Shown in pieces: positions 37,478 through 47,260 of a DNA stretch of 64,000 nt. Source of the DNA: Thiohalocapsa marina (lineage in GTDB: Bacteria > Pseudomonadota > Gammaproteobacteria > Chromatiales > Chromatiaceae); the NCBI RefSeq assembly GCF_008632335.1, contig NZ_VWXX01000003.1:1-64000 (forward strand), in the 5' to 3' direction. The notes under the pieces were generated by a model that did not search any database, was not told where the DNA came from, and was given only the letters and a program-made list of their open reading frames with translations. The translations under genes were made by a program, and so were the position numbers. Each line of letters starts with the position of its first letter. Positions within the stretch are counted from its first letter, which is position 1.

Positions 37478-40402
37478 ATGACCAGTCAGCCTCACGCTAG
37501 GCTTCCGCAAACCCTGATCGACCAGGGTCGTCCAGTGCGGCCCGGCGGTCACGAGCGCCTGCTGCTGGAGGATCCTTCCAAGGCCTGGATCATCCGCCAT
37601 GGTGGGGTCGAGTTGTTTGCGGTGGAGGCGGAGGAGGGCACCGAGGGCTCTCGACATCATCTGGCCAGCCTTTCCGTGGACAGTCTGCTGCTGGGATTGC
37701 CCTCGGATCGCGCCGAACACCTCTGCCTGCTGGCGCAGCCGCTGATCGACTCGGAATTCCTCGAGGTCCCGATCGAGGCCTTGATGGAACTGGCGGAGGA
37801 GGCGGCGCATCGACCGCTGCTGGTCGCCTTGCTGGAGTCCTGGCTCGCGGCGCTGAGCCAGGGGATCGCTGCCTGGACCCAGCCGCGGCCGCGGATCAGC
37901 GAGTCGCTGGCCGCAGGACGGTCACAATCCCTGGAGGCGGGAGTCCGGGTCGGGAGCCAGTCGGCGCTGACCTGGTTGCGCGGGCCGGGCAACGGCTTGC
38001 AGTTTCTCGATACCCAGTCCTTGGCCGACGACGACAGCCCGCTCTGTTTTCCGTTGTCGGCCGAGGCCTGGCTGACGACCACCGCGCCGGTCGAACTGGT
38101 CGCGAGCGAGACCGCATCCTTGCTGGTCAGCCCCGGGACGCGCGCCGAGCTTCTGAGCGGTATCGGACATCTGCATCGGGTCGTCCTGCGCGCCATCGCG
38201 CATGATCTGCAGCTGGCCGCGATCTCGGCAGCCGATCGGTTGACCGCCCGCAGGGCCTCCAATGACGGGTTGCGCGATCAGGCCTTCTCCGAGTTGATGT
38301 CGGTGACGCGGCGTCGCGATGCTGGCGTCTCGAGCACAACAGGGACGGAAGCGCCCCTGGTGACCGCCCTGCGGTTGATCGGACAGGAACTCGGATTCTC
38401 GGTCCACCTGCCCAGTGATCAAGCGCCCGGGGCGCCGCCGACGATCTCATCGCTCACGCAGGCCAGCGGGGTGCGCGCCCGTGCGCTGGTGCTGCGTGAT
38501 CACTGGTGGCTGCGGGATTTCGGCGCCCTGCTGGTCTTCGATGCCGAGTCCGGTGCGCCCCGTGTCGCGCTGTCCAACGGACGTCGCCAGGCCCTGCTGA
38601 TCGATCCCGTCACGGGCGACAGGCAGCCCTTGGCGCCTGAGCGTCTCGCACCAGCGGCCTGGGAGTTCACGCCATCCTTGCCCTTTCGCGCCCTGAGCTT
38701 CGGGCAATTCTTCGGTCGCGGCGTGAAGGCCGCGGCCACAGATTTGTGGGCAGTGCTCCTGCTGGGCGTGATCGGGGCCATTCTGGGTCTGGCGACCCCG
38801 GTGGCCACAGGCTACCTCATCGATCGCGTGATTCCCGATCAGGATCTGTCGCTGTTGCTCCAGCTCGGGATGGTCCTGCTGGTGCTTGCCGCGACCACCT
38901 TTGTGGTGAGCTATACGACCTCGCTGGCTTACACGCGCGCGGAAAGCCGCATGGGACGCCAGTTGCAGTCGGGCCTGATGGACCGCGTCCTGCGACTGCC
39001 GATGCCGTTTTTCCAGGGCTTCTCGACCGGTGATCTGGCGTCCCGTGTGATGGGGCTGAGCCAGATCCAGACCATGCTGTCGACGGCCAGCACCAGCACG
39101 CTGCTCGGTGGTCTGGTCGCCCTGTTCAGCTTCGCGCTGATGTTTCACTATGATGTGCACCTGGCGCTCTGGGCGGGGCTGGTGACCCTGATCTACAGCC
39201 TGATCAGTCTGCTGATCGCCTATCGTCTGCTCCTGCAGCAACGCCAGTTGGCGACCCTGAACGGGCAACTCAGCGACCGCGTGCTGCAGATGATCCTCGG
39301 GATTGCCAAGATCCGTCTGGCCGCGGCAGAGACGCGCGCCTTCAGCCAGTGGGCAGCGGTGTTCGCACAGGATCGGCGACACCAACTGGCCTCGCAGCGC
39401 CTGATTGCGACCCAGACCGCCCTCGATCATCTCCTGGTGCTTGCGGGCTTGCTGATCTTCGCGCTCGTCATCGGCAAGCCGAGCAACAGTTATGACCTGC
39501 TCGCGATCGGTGCATTTTCCGCCTTGCTGGTGACCTATCAACGCTTCGCGTCCCATCTGACCTCGCTGCTGCAGGTGGCGACTCGCTTGCTGGGGATTCA
39601 ACCCCTGCTGGAACGCGCCCGGCCGCTGCTGACGACTGCGCCCGAGACCGCCGAAGGACGTCCGGACGCCGGACGCCTGTCCGGCGAGATCGAGGTCTCG
39701 CACATCCGGTTCCGGTATCGCGACGACGGGCCGCTGATTCTGAACGATGTCACCCTCCGGGTGCCCGCAGGGCATTTCGTGGCGCTCGTCGGCGCATCGG
39801 GTTCCGGAAAATCAACTCTGATGCGACTGCTGCTCGGGTTCGAGACGCCCGAGTCCGGCGGCATCTTTTTCGATGGCAAGGCATTGTCGACCATCGATGT
39901 CGGTTCGGTGCGCCGGCAGATGGGCGTGGTGATGCAGAACGCCAATGTCATGCCGGGTTCCTTGTTCGAGAACATCGTCGGTCCGTCCGGCGGCAGTCTG
40001 GAAGACGCCTGGGCGGCGGCGCGTCAGGTCGGTCTCGCCGAGGACATTGAGCAGATGCCCATGGGCATGCAAACCATGATTCTTGAAGGGGGTGGGGCGC
40101 TGTCCGGCGGGCAGATGCAACGCTTGATGATCGCGCGCGCCATCGTCGGTCGGCCCAAGATCCTGCTGCTGGATGAAGCCACCAGCGCACTGGACAACCG
40201 CACCCAGGCAGTCGTGACCGAAAGCCTGGACCGATTGCGCATCACGCGGCTGGTGGTGGCGCACCGGCTGAGCACGGTGATCAATGCCGATCAGATCTAT
40301 GTGATGGATGCAGGGCAGGTCATCGAGACCGGGACCTATGATGAACTGATGGAAAAGGGCGGTCACTTCGCCGATCTGGCGAGGCGGCAGCAGATGCATT
40401 GA
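37478..40402 (+). CDS. NHLM-type second ABC transporter (large, ATP-binding)
   Basis: 974 residues, as expected for the second NHLM transporter, which lacks an active C39 peptidase. A ~400-residue N-terminal region (cyclic-nucleotide-binding-like beta fold plus a degenerate domain) precedes six transmembrane helices and an ATPase: Walker A GASGSGKST, signature LSGGQMQRLMIARAI, Walker B ILLLDEATSALD, H-loop VVAHRLST. It starts 2 bp after the peptidase gene. In known systems it works with the peptidase-transporter and HlyD-like protein; the exact division of labour is not established. Confidence 0.88.
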   Translation: MTSQPHARLPQTLIDQGRPVRPGGHERLLLEDPSKAWIIRHGGVELFAVEAEEGTEGSRHHLASLSVDSLLLGLPSDRAEHLCLLAQPLIDSEFLEVPIEALMELAEEAAHRPLLVALLESWLAALSQGIAAWTQPRPRISESLAAGRSQSLEAGVRVGSQSALTWLRGPGNGLQFLDTQSLADDDSPLCFPLSAEAWLTTTAPVELVASETASLLVSPGTRAELLSGIGHLHRVVLRAIAHDLQLAAISAADRLTARRASNDGLRDQAFSELMSVTRRRDAGVSSTTGTEAPLVTALRLIGQELGFSVHLPSDQAPGAPPTISSLTQASGVRARALVLRDHWWLRDFGALLVFDAESGAPRVALSNGRRQALLIDPVTGDRQPLAPERLAPAAWEFTPSLPFRALSFGQFFGRGVKAAATDLWAVLLLGVIGAILGLATPVATGYLIDRVIPDQDLSLLLQLGMVLLVLAATTFVVSYTTSLAYTRAESRMGRQLQSGLMDRVLRLPMPFFQGFSTGDLASRVMGLSQIQTMLSTASTSTLLGGLVALFSFALMFHYDVHLALWAGLVTLIYSLISLLIAYRLLLQQRQLATLNGQLSDRVLQMILGIAKIRLAAAETRAFSQWAAVFAQDRRHQLASQRLIATQTALDHLLVLAGLLIFALVIGKPSNSYDLLAIGAFSALLVTYQRFASHLTSLLQVATRLLGIQPLLERARPLLTTAPETAEGRPDAGRLSGEIEVSHIRFRYRDDGPLILNDVTLRVPAGHFVALVGASGSGKSTLMRLLLGFETPESGGIFFDGKALSTIDVGSVRRQMGVVMQNANVMPGSLFENIVGPSGGSLEDAWAAARQVGLAEDIEQMPMGMQTMILEGGGALSGGQMQRLMIARAIVGRPKILLLDEATSALDNRTQAVVTESLDRLRITRLVVAHRLSTVINADQIYVMDAGQVIETGTYDELMEKGGHFADLARRQQMH

Positions 40403-40578
40403 GCATCGGCAGCTGGATTGAGGGTCATCCGGGTGGAGTTGTGTCTGCCTGACAAAGTCTGATGATCGATGGCCGGTGTCTGGAAAATCGGAGAAGCGTT
40501 CGCTAACCTGACATAATTGGCGCACCCACCCAGACAGCGGCAAAGGTCTCTCCTGATATAGTCCGGAAAAATCACATC

Positions 40579-40614
40579 ATGCCTGAAAAAGATCTCAAAG
40601 CCTTCTTGCGTTAT
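40579..40614 (+). pseudogene. Possible third Nif11-like precursor, 5' end only
   Basis: ATG 40579 gives MPEKDLKAFLRY, which fits the start of Nif11-type leaders (M-x-E-x-x-L-K-A-F-L). The upstream 175 bp are less GC-rich and could hold a promoter. From about 40615 the sequence belongs to the IS256 remnant, so the rest is lost. The match is only 12 residues, so this is tentative. The frame stays open to 40782 only by chance within the IS. Confidence 0.4.
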
Positions 40615-40620
40615 AGCCGC

Positions 40621-41345
40621 TCAGGCGGCGAGCCTGTCGGACTGATCGTTGATTGGCTCTCCATTGCGGAACTGGACGTTGTTGACAACCAGTTCGAGTT
40701 TCCTGAAACCCTTGATGCGCTTCCATCCCTGCTGCGCGCTCTGAAGCCGCTTGAAGACCATGGTCAGGATCGTCTCGCGTGAGCCGCAGTTGCGCATGCG
40801 ATCGGTGCGCAGCCGGACCGAGGCGAAGGTCGACTCGATCGGGTTGGTGGTGCGGATGTGCCCCCAATGCTCGGCCGGGAAGTCGTAGAAGGCCAGCAGG
40901 GCATCGCGGTCCTTGGCCAGGCACTGCATGGGCTGGGGTACTTGGGCTCGAAGCGTTTGAGGGTCCGATCGAAGGCGCTGTGGGCGTCCTCGCGGGTCTC
41001 GGCCATCCAGATCTCGTGCAGGGCCGCCTTGATCTTGGGCTGCACGGACCTGGGCAGTTTCTCCAGCACGTTGGCCGTCTTGTGCACCCAGCGCCGCTGC
41101 GGTCGCGCACCTTCGGCACCTGCACCTCGCCGATCCCGGTCTGCACCGTGCGCGCCGGCAGGTAACCGTTGCGCACGACCCCACGGCGACCGTCCTTCAG
41201 GCGATGGCGACCAGACGGCTCCAGGAACACGGCTCACTCCGCTTCCACCGCTTCGGCGAACAGCTGACGTGCCGCCTGGCGCAGCAGCGCGTGCAGCGTA
41301 TCGGCCTCTTCGATCTCTGGTTGTGAAAGAGCTGACAGCGTAGAC
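40621..41345 (-). mobile_element. IS256-family (mutator) transposase remnant, frameshifted and internally deleted
   Basis: Read from 41345 downwards: an N-terminal piece (QAARQLFAEAVEAE, then an in-frame stop), GRRGVVRNGYLPARTVQTGI, a jump to WVHKTANVLEKLPRSVQPKI, then a frame change to FYDFPAEHWGHIRTTNPIES. The stretch between VRDRSG and WVHKTANVL, which carries the first catalytic Asp residues, is missing. It is inactive. It ends against the possible third precursor start. Confidence 0.85.
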
Positions 41346-41635
41346 TTGGGTCTCGGCGTATCCACCGCTGTTGACTGTGATCGGGCAAGTGATCAGTCAG
41401 CAGGATACGCCATCCCTACAAGCCGGCGCTGTACACCAGAAATCACAATAACTCCCTCGCGCCCATTGTTCAGTTCGTCGCTGAGCATAGCGGAGCTGGC
41501 CAAAAAGGGGGATGATACCGATCGACGGTCCGCTTCACCCTAAAACTGCTTCCTGCTAAGTTGCGCGAGCGAGGAATACACCTGCCAGACCTGCGCAATT
41601 AGACAATTAAATCCGACACGCCAGGACGACGAAAC
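41346..41635. other. Intergenic region upstream of the acyltransferase
   Basis: About 290 bp, less GC-rich toward its right end. No gene recognised. An AGGA site precedes the GTG start of the acyltransferase. Confidence 0.4.
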
Positions 41636-42679
41636 GTGCACCCGGCCAACAAACGCCCCTTTCTGGCGCATATCCATTATTTCAGGGCCTTCGCGATCAT
41701 CAACATTGTGCTGGTGCATACGTGGGTGGCACCGTCGGAATTCTCAGACCGAGCAGATGCGCATCTGTTGAACCTCATTCGCGAGATCGCGTTTCACGAT
41801 GCCACCCTGTACTTCATCTTCATTTCTGGCTTCATGTTTTCGTACCTGTCGCCCAAGTTCACGCTGGCAAGGTATTACCACAGCAAGCTCGTCACTGTCA
41901 TTTCGCCCTACATTCTGATGACGATGCTGGTGCTGGTCGCGCGGGCAATGCCCGACGTCCTTGGCGGCAGTTTCGATCTTGGCGCGTTCCTGGCGTCGCT
42001 CTGGCACGCCTTGCTCACCGGCTCGGCGCAGGTGCAGTTCTGGTACATTCCGTTCATCGCAGTCGTATTTCTGGTCAGCCCCCTGTTGTTACGCATCCCG
42101 CGACGCTGGATTGGCGCAGTCACGTTGGTTGCGGCGCTGCTGCCATTGCTTGGCACGCGCACCGGGTCGACACTGGCCCTCGGCCAGTACATCTACTTCT
42201 TTCCCGTGTACATGATCGGCGCCTACGCGGCGATGGACTACGCGAGCTTCAGTGCGCTGATACGTCGCTGGATGCCATTGCTTGTCGTGCTGGCCGTATT
42301 GTCCACGGTCTGGCTGATTTGGCTCGCTGGCGCTGTGCCGACCTGGGGGCCACTGAACGGCAGCGAGTCGCTGTTCTATGTGCAGAAGATGTCTATCTGT
42401 CTGATCGCGCTCATCTTGTTTCAATCGCTCGAGGCGCACGACTTGAAGCTGGTGTCGCTGTTCGCGACCTACAGCTTCTCAATCTACTTCCTGCACCTGC
42501 TGGTCGAGTTCGGGCCTGTCAAACTGTTTTGGTTCGAGCAGGTCGATGCGTTCGCGCCGCAGGCGATGATCCCGGCGGCCTTCGTCTTTGCGCTCGGCGT
42601 CGCCTTTGCAACACTCGCGGTGAGCATGCTGTTGAAGCGTCTGTTCGGCCGCTACTCGCGCTATGTCATCGGTGCCTGA
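41636..42679 (+). CDS. Acyltransferase 3 family membrane protein
   Basis: 347 residues starting at GTG 41636, with about ten hydrophobic helices. The N-terminal IHYFRAFAIINIVLVHTWVA matches acyltransferase-3 proteins (R-x-x-A-x-x-x-V-x-x-x-H, with the catalytic His). The conserved FWYIPFIAVVFLVSPLLL and the late FSIYFLHLLVEF also fit. Such enzymes O-acylate surface glycans, lipids or secondary metabolites. It lies 1.2 kb after the NHLM operon, separated by an IS remnant, so a link to the peptide is possible but unproven. Confidence 0.8.
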   Translation: MHPANKRPFLAHIHYFRAFAIINIVLVHTWVAPSEFSDRADAHLLNLIREIAFHDATLYFIFISGFMFSYLSPKFTLARYYHSKLVTVISPYILMTMLVLVARAMPDVLGGSFDLGAFLASLWHALLTGSAQVQFWYIPFIAVVFLVSPLLLRIPRRWIGAVTLVAALLPLLGTRTGSTLALGQYIYFFPVYMIGAYAAMDYASFSALIRRWMPLLVVLAVLSTVWLIWLAGAVPTWGPLNGSESLFYVQKMSICLIALILFQSLEAHDLKLVSLFATYSFSIYFLHLLVEFGPVKLFWFEQVDAFAPQAMIPAAFVFALGVAFATLAVSMLLKRLFGRYSRYVIGA

Positions 42680-42736
42680 GATGACGCTCTGGGTCAACCG
42701 GGCTGAGGAGCGATCATCCGCGACGGTTGCCGCTTA

Positions 42737-42965
42737 TCTCATGCCGGACGGCGGCGAGACGAAGGCGCTCGACAGCGCCTCCCGCAGGAGACGGCGGCTA
42801 CCAGGAGACGCGCTGATCCCTGTCTCAAAGGGGCACGAAGTCGGGCTCGGGCTGGCCGAGGAGGTCTCAGTCCGACGCCGGCTCGGGCGCCTCGTGCCAG
42901 GCGGGCGGTCCGCGGGCGGGCGAGATCGGGGGTGGCCGGTGCGGCTCACCGAGAGCCAAGGGGAT
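42737..42965. repeat. Dispersed repeat, copy 4 (right half)
   Basis: It contains GACAGCGCCTCCCGCAGGAG and CAGTCCGACGCCGGCTCGGG, and extends through GCGGGCGAGATCGGGGGTGG as copy 2 does. On the minus strand it reads PPPISPARGPPAWHEAPEPA, the same coding tail as the other copies with an internal stop. The 42680-43059 interval holds nothing else recognisable. Confidence 0.7.
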
Positions 42966-43059
42966 CTGCTCGACGGGCGCGGCCTCGGCGATGTTGCGCG
43001 ATGATGCGCCTATCCGCGCCGCAGTTGGGACAGACCAGCGGCAGCGACGCGTGCAGCGG

Positions 43060-44400
43060 TCATCGGTTCGGCCGAAATTCTAGCCGTTGGCCGCGGACCT
43101 GGTCGTTCAGTCTGCCGTGCTCGTAGGCCACTTCGCCATTGAGAATGGTGGTGATGACGCAGGCATGGAACTGCCGGCCCTCGAATGGCGACCAGCCGCA
43201 TTTGTACAGCACCTGGTCACGGGTGCGGGTGTAGGGCGCCGCCATTTCCACCAGGGCCAGGTCGGCCCAATAGCCCTCGCGGATATAGCCGCGCTGCTCG
43301 ATGCCGAAGCAGTCGGCGACGTCGTGGCTGGTCTTCTGCACCAGGGTCTCCAGGCTCAGGTGACCGGCATGCACATGCTCGAAGAGCGACGGCAGGGCAT
43401 CCTGCACGAGCGGCAGGCCCGCCGGCGCCTTGAAGTAGGTGCCGGCCTTTTCCTCCAGCGTGTGCGGCGCATGGTCCGTGCCGATGACGTCGATGCGTCC
43501 CTCGCTGACGGCGGCCAGGAGGGCGTCGCGGTCCTCCGGGCGCTTGATGGCCGGGTTGCACTTGATCAGCGTGCCCTTCTCGGCATAGTCGCGCGCGTCG
43601 AAATAGAGATGGTGCACGCAGGCCTCGGCGGTGATGCGCTTGCCGGCCACGGGGCCCGGGCTGAACAGCGAAAGCTCGCGGGCGGTGGTGAGATGCAGCA
43701 CGTGCAGCCGGGCATCGTGCCGGCGCGCCAGCTCGACGGCGCGCGAGGAGGATGCGAGGCAGGCCGCCTCCGAGCGGATCAACGGATGCGCGCTCATGGG
43801 CACATCCTCGCCGTAGCGTTGCCGGTACTCGGCCTCGTTGGCCAGGATGGTGGGGGTGTCCTCGCAGTGGGTGGCGATCAGCAGCGGGCTGTCGGCGAAG
43901 ATGGCATCCAACGTCTGCTCGTCGTCGACCAGCATGTTGCCGGTTGACGCGCCCATGAACACCTTGACGCCGCAGCACTGGCCCGTGCGCACGCCGCGGA
44001 TGGCATCGATGTTGTCGTTGCTGGCGCCCAGGTAAAAGCTGTAGTTGGCGTGCGAGACCTCGGCCGCGCGGGCGTGCTTGGCCTCCAGCAGCTCCAGGCT
44101 CAGGGTGGGCGGCTGGCTGTTCGGCATCTCCATGAAGCTGGTGATGCCGCCGGCGATGGCGGCGCGGGACTCGCTCGCGAAGTCCGCCTTGTGCGTCAGC
44201 CCCGGCTCGCGGAAGTGCACCTGATCGTCGATCATGCCGGGGATCAGCAGCCGGCCGGCCGCATCGATGACCCGATCCGCCCCGCGCGATTGCAGATCGT
44301 TGCCGATGGCGGCAATGCGCCCGTCCTCGATGAAGAGGTCCGCCTCGAAGCGGCAGCCCTCATTGACGACATCGGCGTTGGTGATCAGCAGGCTCGACAT
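43060..44400 (-). CDS. pyrC: Dihydroorotase
   Basis: 446 residues of the amidohydrolase superfamily. Metal site motif [10 protein letters not shown] near residue 57, KVFMGASTG (possible carboxylated Lys), the His residues in ATHCED and [10 protein letters not shown], and GTDHAPHT for the catalytic Asp. The nearest family by these motifs is the dihydroorotase/allantoinase group; the absence of purine-degradation genes favours dihydroorotase, the third step of pyrimidine synthesis. It is divergent from hisI across 110 bp. Confidence is high for the superfamily, moderate for the exact reaction. Confidence 0.8.
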   Translation of the reverse strand: MSSLLITNADVVNEGCRFEADLFIEDGRIAAIGNDLQSRGADRVIDAAGRLLIPGMIDDQVHFREPGLTHKADFASESRAAIAGGITSFMEMPNSQPPTLSLELLEAKHARAAEVSHANYSFYLGASNDNIDAIRGVRTGQCCGVKVFMGASTGNMLVDDEQTLDAIFADSPLLIATHCEDTPTILANEAEYRQRYGEDVPMSAHPLIRSEAACLASSSRAVELARRHDARLHVLHLTTARELSLFSPGPVAGKRITAEACVHHLYFDARDYAEKGTLIKCNPAIKRPEDRDALLAAVSEGRIDVIGTDHAPHTLEEKAGTYFKAPAGLPLVQDALPSLFEHVHAGHLSLETLVQKTSHDVADCFGIEQRGYIREGYWADLALVEMAAPYTRTRDQVLYKCGWSPFEGRQFHACVITTILNGEVAYEHGRLNDQVRGQRLEFRPNR

Positions 44401-44510
44401 GCGTAACTCCCGTCGATTGTTTCAAGAACGGCGCCAGCTCGACGGGAGTATCGTCCCGCCAAGGCGGTCTGCTAACCTGTGCAATATACTCACAAGCAGG
44501 GCTGCCGACC

Positions 44511-44951
44511 ATGACCAAAGCGTACAAGATCAAGGCCACCGAGGGCGCAGCGCTGGGTGACAGCCTGCCCTGGGCCGAGGTGCGTGCCAGTCTCAAGCTT
44601 GGCGCCGATGGGCTGATACCGGCCATCGCCCAGCAGCACGACACTGGCGAGGTGCTGATGATGGCCTGGATGAATCCGGAGGCCCTGGACGAGACCCTGG
44701 CCACCGGGCGCGTCTGCTACTGGTCGCGCTCCCGCGGCGCGCTCTGGCGCAAGGGCGAGTCGTCCGGCCAGGTCCAGCACCTGAAGGAGATGCGCCTCGA
44801 CTGCGACGGCGACACCCTGTTGTTGCTGGTGGACCAGACCGGCCCGGCCTGCCACACCGGGCGCAGAAGCTGCTTCTACAATGCCGTGCGGGGCGATCGG
44901 GTGGAGGTCATCGCCGAGCCGTTGATCGATCCGCACCAGCTCTACGGGTGA
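44511..44951 (+). CDS. hisI: Phosphoribosyl-AMP cyclohydrolase
   Basis: 146 residues. The HisI pattern is clear: [40 protein letters not shown], then [20 protein letters not shown] and GRRSCFYN, with the metal-binding Asp and Cys residues. It opens the purine ring of PR-AMP in step three of histidine synthesis. No other his genes lie nearby, so it is detached from the usual cluster. A TATACT -10-like element lies around 44485. Confidence 0.9.
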   Translation: MTKAYKIKATEGAALGDSLPWAEVRASLKLGADGLIPAIAQQHDTGEVLMMAWMNPEALDETLATGRVCYWSRSRGALWRKGESSGQVQHLKEMRLDCDGDTLLLLVDQTGPACHTGRRSCFYNAVRGDRVEVIAEPLIDPHQLYG

Positions 44952-45086
44952 CGGCCTGGAGTGCCGGCCAACACCCCGATGGCGCTAGCCCAAGGGCGCA
45001 CTGGGTGTTTCATGCGGCGTACCTGGACCTGCCGCTGACGGCGCTGGGCGGGGCGCGGAGGCATGTGCCCGAGCGCCGACCGCCCC

Positions 45087-45129
45087 GGGCGCAGACTGTC
45101 GGAGCTGCTCGAGCAGACAGTCTGCGCCC
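45087..45129. terminator. Long inverted repeat between convergent genes
   Basis: Arms GGGCGCAGACTGTC and GACAGTCTGCGCCC (14 bp, perfect) enclose a 15-nt loop that itself contains TGCTCGAGCA. It sits between the convergent ends of hisI and the small secreted-protein gene. There is no U-tract, so it may be a bidirectional terminator or simply a 3' stabilising hairpin. Confidence 0.5.
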
Positions 45130-45155
45130 CTGGTCGCCGTGGTATCGGCCTTCGG

Positions 45156-45437
45156 TCAACCTGAGGAGGACCTGTTGGAACTGCCGGTGCTGCTGGAACT
45201 GCTGGAACTGCTGCCGCCGCTGGACTTCTTGCCGCCCTTGTTGCGGCAGTAGGCCGCCACCTGGGCCCCGTCCTTGCGCTTGTAGCCGTCGACCCAAGTG
45301 CAACTGGCGTTGCCTTCGCACTTGGACTTCTCCATGCCCTTGCACTCGGCGGCGCTGACGCTGGTCGTGCTCAGCGCCAGACAGGCGACGATTGCGCCGG
45401 CGGCAAGGGTCTTTGCGGAAGCGATCGTGTTTGGCAT
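45156..45437 (-). CDS. Small secreted Cys-rich protein with Ser-rich tail
   Basis: 93 residues from ATG 45437. A signal peptide (SAKTLAAGAIVACLALSTTSVSA) is followed by about 35 residues with five Cys (AECKGMEKSKCEGNASCTWV, ...AAYCRNK), a compact pattern likely to form disulfides. It ends in a Gly/Lys then poly-Ser tail (GGKKSSGGSSSSSSSS). The Cys pattern (C-x5-x2-C..C-x-W) recalls small secreted modules of unknown role found in proteobacteria. No partner is evident nearby. Confidence 0.75.
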   Translation of the reverse strand: MPNTIASAKTLAAGAIVACLALSTTSVSAAECKGMEKSKCEGNASCTWVDGYKRKDGAQVAAYCRNKGGKKSSGGSSSSSSSSTGSSNRSSSG

Positions 45438-45578
45438 GGGATTTCTCTCGTGGCTCTGTTGGGTGGAGGCAGGACGGATGTGTGCTGAGTCAGGACACCC
45501 GTGACCCAACCGTAGTCACAAGATGGGGTATGTTCAAGCCCCGGCCTGTTTTCGGGCAAGGGTTTTACGGCCTTTGTA

Positions 45579-46196
45579 TTACAGCGTCTGTGCCCGCGCC
45601 TTGCTGGCCGCCAGTTCGAGGTAGCGCTGGTGCAGTTGCTGTATCTGGGCTGGCAGGGCGACCTTGTCTCCGCTGTTGTCGATGATGTCGTCGGCCCCAC
45701 GCAGTCGCTCGGAGCGGCTTACCTGGGTGTCCATGATGCGGCGGATCTCCTGCGGGTCGAGGCCGCTGCGGGCCTGCACCCGTTCCACCTGCTGTTGTTC
45801 GGACAGGTCGACCACCAGGATGCGGTCCGCCAGGTCGGCCTGTCCGGTCTCGAACAGCAGTGGGATGTCGACAATGACATAGGGGCCCGTGACCGCCGCC
45901 ACCCGTCGGCGGATCTCGGCGCTGATGCGCGGATGCAGGATGGCTTCCAGCCGCTGCCGGGCCTGTGCGTCGGCAAAGACCAGCTGTCGCAGCGCGATGC
46001 GGTCGAGGGTGCCGTTGGCATCCACCAGGTGCGCGCCGAAGGCCGCGGCGATCTGCGGCAGGGCCTCGCCATGCTGGGCGGTCAGGGCCCGGGAGATCGC
46101 GTCGGCATCGATGATGACGGCGCCCAGTGCCTGGAACAGCGCCGAGACGGTGCTCTTGCCGCTGCCGATGCCGCCGGTGAGTGCAATGGTGAACAT
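45579..46196 (-). CDS. coaE: Dephospho-CoA kinase
   Basis: 205 residues. P-loop GGIGSGKSTV at residues 8-17, then DADAISRAL (substrate-binding Asp), LRQLVFADAQARQRLEAILHP and PLLFETG, all CoaE hallmarks. It phosphorylates dephospho-CoA in the last step of CoA synthesis. It follows pilD with a 38-bp gap, the common gammaproteobacterial order pilB-pilC-pilD-coaE, all on the minus strand. Confidence 0.93.
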   Translation of the reverse strand: MFTIALTGGIGSGKSTVSALFQALGAVIIDADAISRALTAQHGEALPQIAAAFGAHLVDANGTLDRIALRQLVFADAQARQRLEAILHPRISAEIRRRVAAVTGPYVIVDIPLLFETGQADLADRILVVDLSEQQQVERVQARSGLDPQEIRRIMDTQVSRSERLRGADDIIDNSGDKVALPAQIQQLHQRYLELAASKARAQTL

Positions 46197-46234
46197 GGGA
46201 TGCGGGGCCTCGCTGATGGGCTCTCAGGTCCCTC

Positions 46235-47215
46235 TCAGGCCAGGCCGCTGAAGCGCAGATAGGCCTCGACAATGCGATCACCCCAGATCAGGCTGACCCA
46301 GCCGGCCAGGGCCAGGAAGGGTCCGAACGGGATCGGGGTGTCGCGCTGGCTGCGACCCGTCAGCATCAGTGCGATGCCGAACAGGGCGCCGGGAATGGTG
46401 GACAGCAGCAGGATCTGCGGCAGCGACTGCCAGCCCAGCCAGGCGCCGAACAAGGCCAGCAGCTTGAAGTCGCCACGGCCGATGCCTTCCTTGCCCGTCA
46501 GCACGCGGAACAGATGGAACACCAACCACAGGCAAAGATAGCCGGCGACCGCCCCGAGGATGGCGCTTTGACTGTCGACGAACACCCCCCACAGGCTGAG
46601 CAGCAGGCCCAGCCACAGCAGCGGCAAGGTGATGTCGTCCGGCAGCAGCTGGGTGTCGGCGTCGATGACTGCCAGCGCCACGAGCCCCCAGGTCAGCAGC
46701 AGTGCAAAGCCGGCCTGGGGCGTCGGCCCGAAGTGCCAGACGACCACCAGCGACAGCAACGCCGTGCCAAGTTCCACCAGTGGATAGCGCCAGGAGATGG
46801 CCTGCCCGCAGTGGCTACACTGTCCCCGCAGCAGCAGAAAGCTCAGCAGCGGGATGTTCTCCCAGGGCCGGATGCGGTGGCCGCAGTGCGGGCAGTGCGA
46901 GCCGGGTCTCGATAGCGACAGCCGCTGTTTGCCATGGCTGTCGGCCTGCCTATGGGCAAACCCAGCGGCAGGCGTCCCGACCTTGTCGCCGGCGGCGTTG
47001 CCCGATGTGCCGCCGGGCGTATCGACGGCTGGACCGGAGGGCGCCGCCGGCCCCGTTCCGGTCAGTTCCGCGCAGTCGTCCCACCAGGCCTGTTCCATCA
47101 TGCGCGGCAGGCGCAGGATCAGCACATTCAGGAAACTGCCGACGACCAGGCCCAGGGCCAGGGTGGCGCCGTAGAGCAGGGCGGGCATGCGGGCCAGTTC
47201 GTCGATGATCTGCAT
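46235..47215 (-). CDS. pilD: Type IV prepilin peptidase / N-methyltransferase
   Basis: 326 residues, with about eight hydrophobic helices. The N-terminal SFLNVLILRLPRMM and the zinc-binding pairs CPHCGHRIRPWENIPLLSFL and CSHCG are typical. The aspartyl protease residues lie in VIDADTQLLPDDIT and GRGDFKLLA. It cleaves and N-methylates type IV pilins and pseudopilins at the inner membrane. An unusual feature is an insertion of some 45 Gly/Ala/Pro-rich residues between the first helix and the zinc site (about 50-100). It is the third gene of the pilBCD order. Confidence 0.93.
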   Translation of the reverse strand: MQIIDELARMPALLYGATLALGLVVGSFLNVLILRLPRMMEQAWWDDCAELTGTGPAAPSGPAVDTPGGTSGNAAGDKVGTPAAGFAHRQADSHGKQRLSLSRPGSHCPHCGHRIRPWENIPLLSFLLLRGQCSHCGQAISWRYPLVELGTALLSLVVVWHFGPTPQAGFALLLTWGLVALAVIDADTQLLPDDITLPLLWLGLLLSLWGVFVDSQSAILGAVAGYLCLWLVFHLFRVLTGKEGIGRGDFKLLALFGAWLGWQSLPQILLLSTIPGALFGIALMLTGRSQRDTPIPFGPFLALAGWVSLIWGDRIVEAYLRFSGLA

Positions 47216-47260
47216 GGGAGATGTTGCTGCCGTGCGTGGTTTCGGCCGAAGGCCCGTGGC

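Noticed and set aside
42737-42965. Minus-strand frame as a gene of its own
   Set aside because: It is only the repeat copy's conserved tail with an internal stop and no start.
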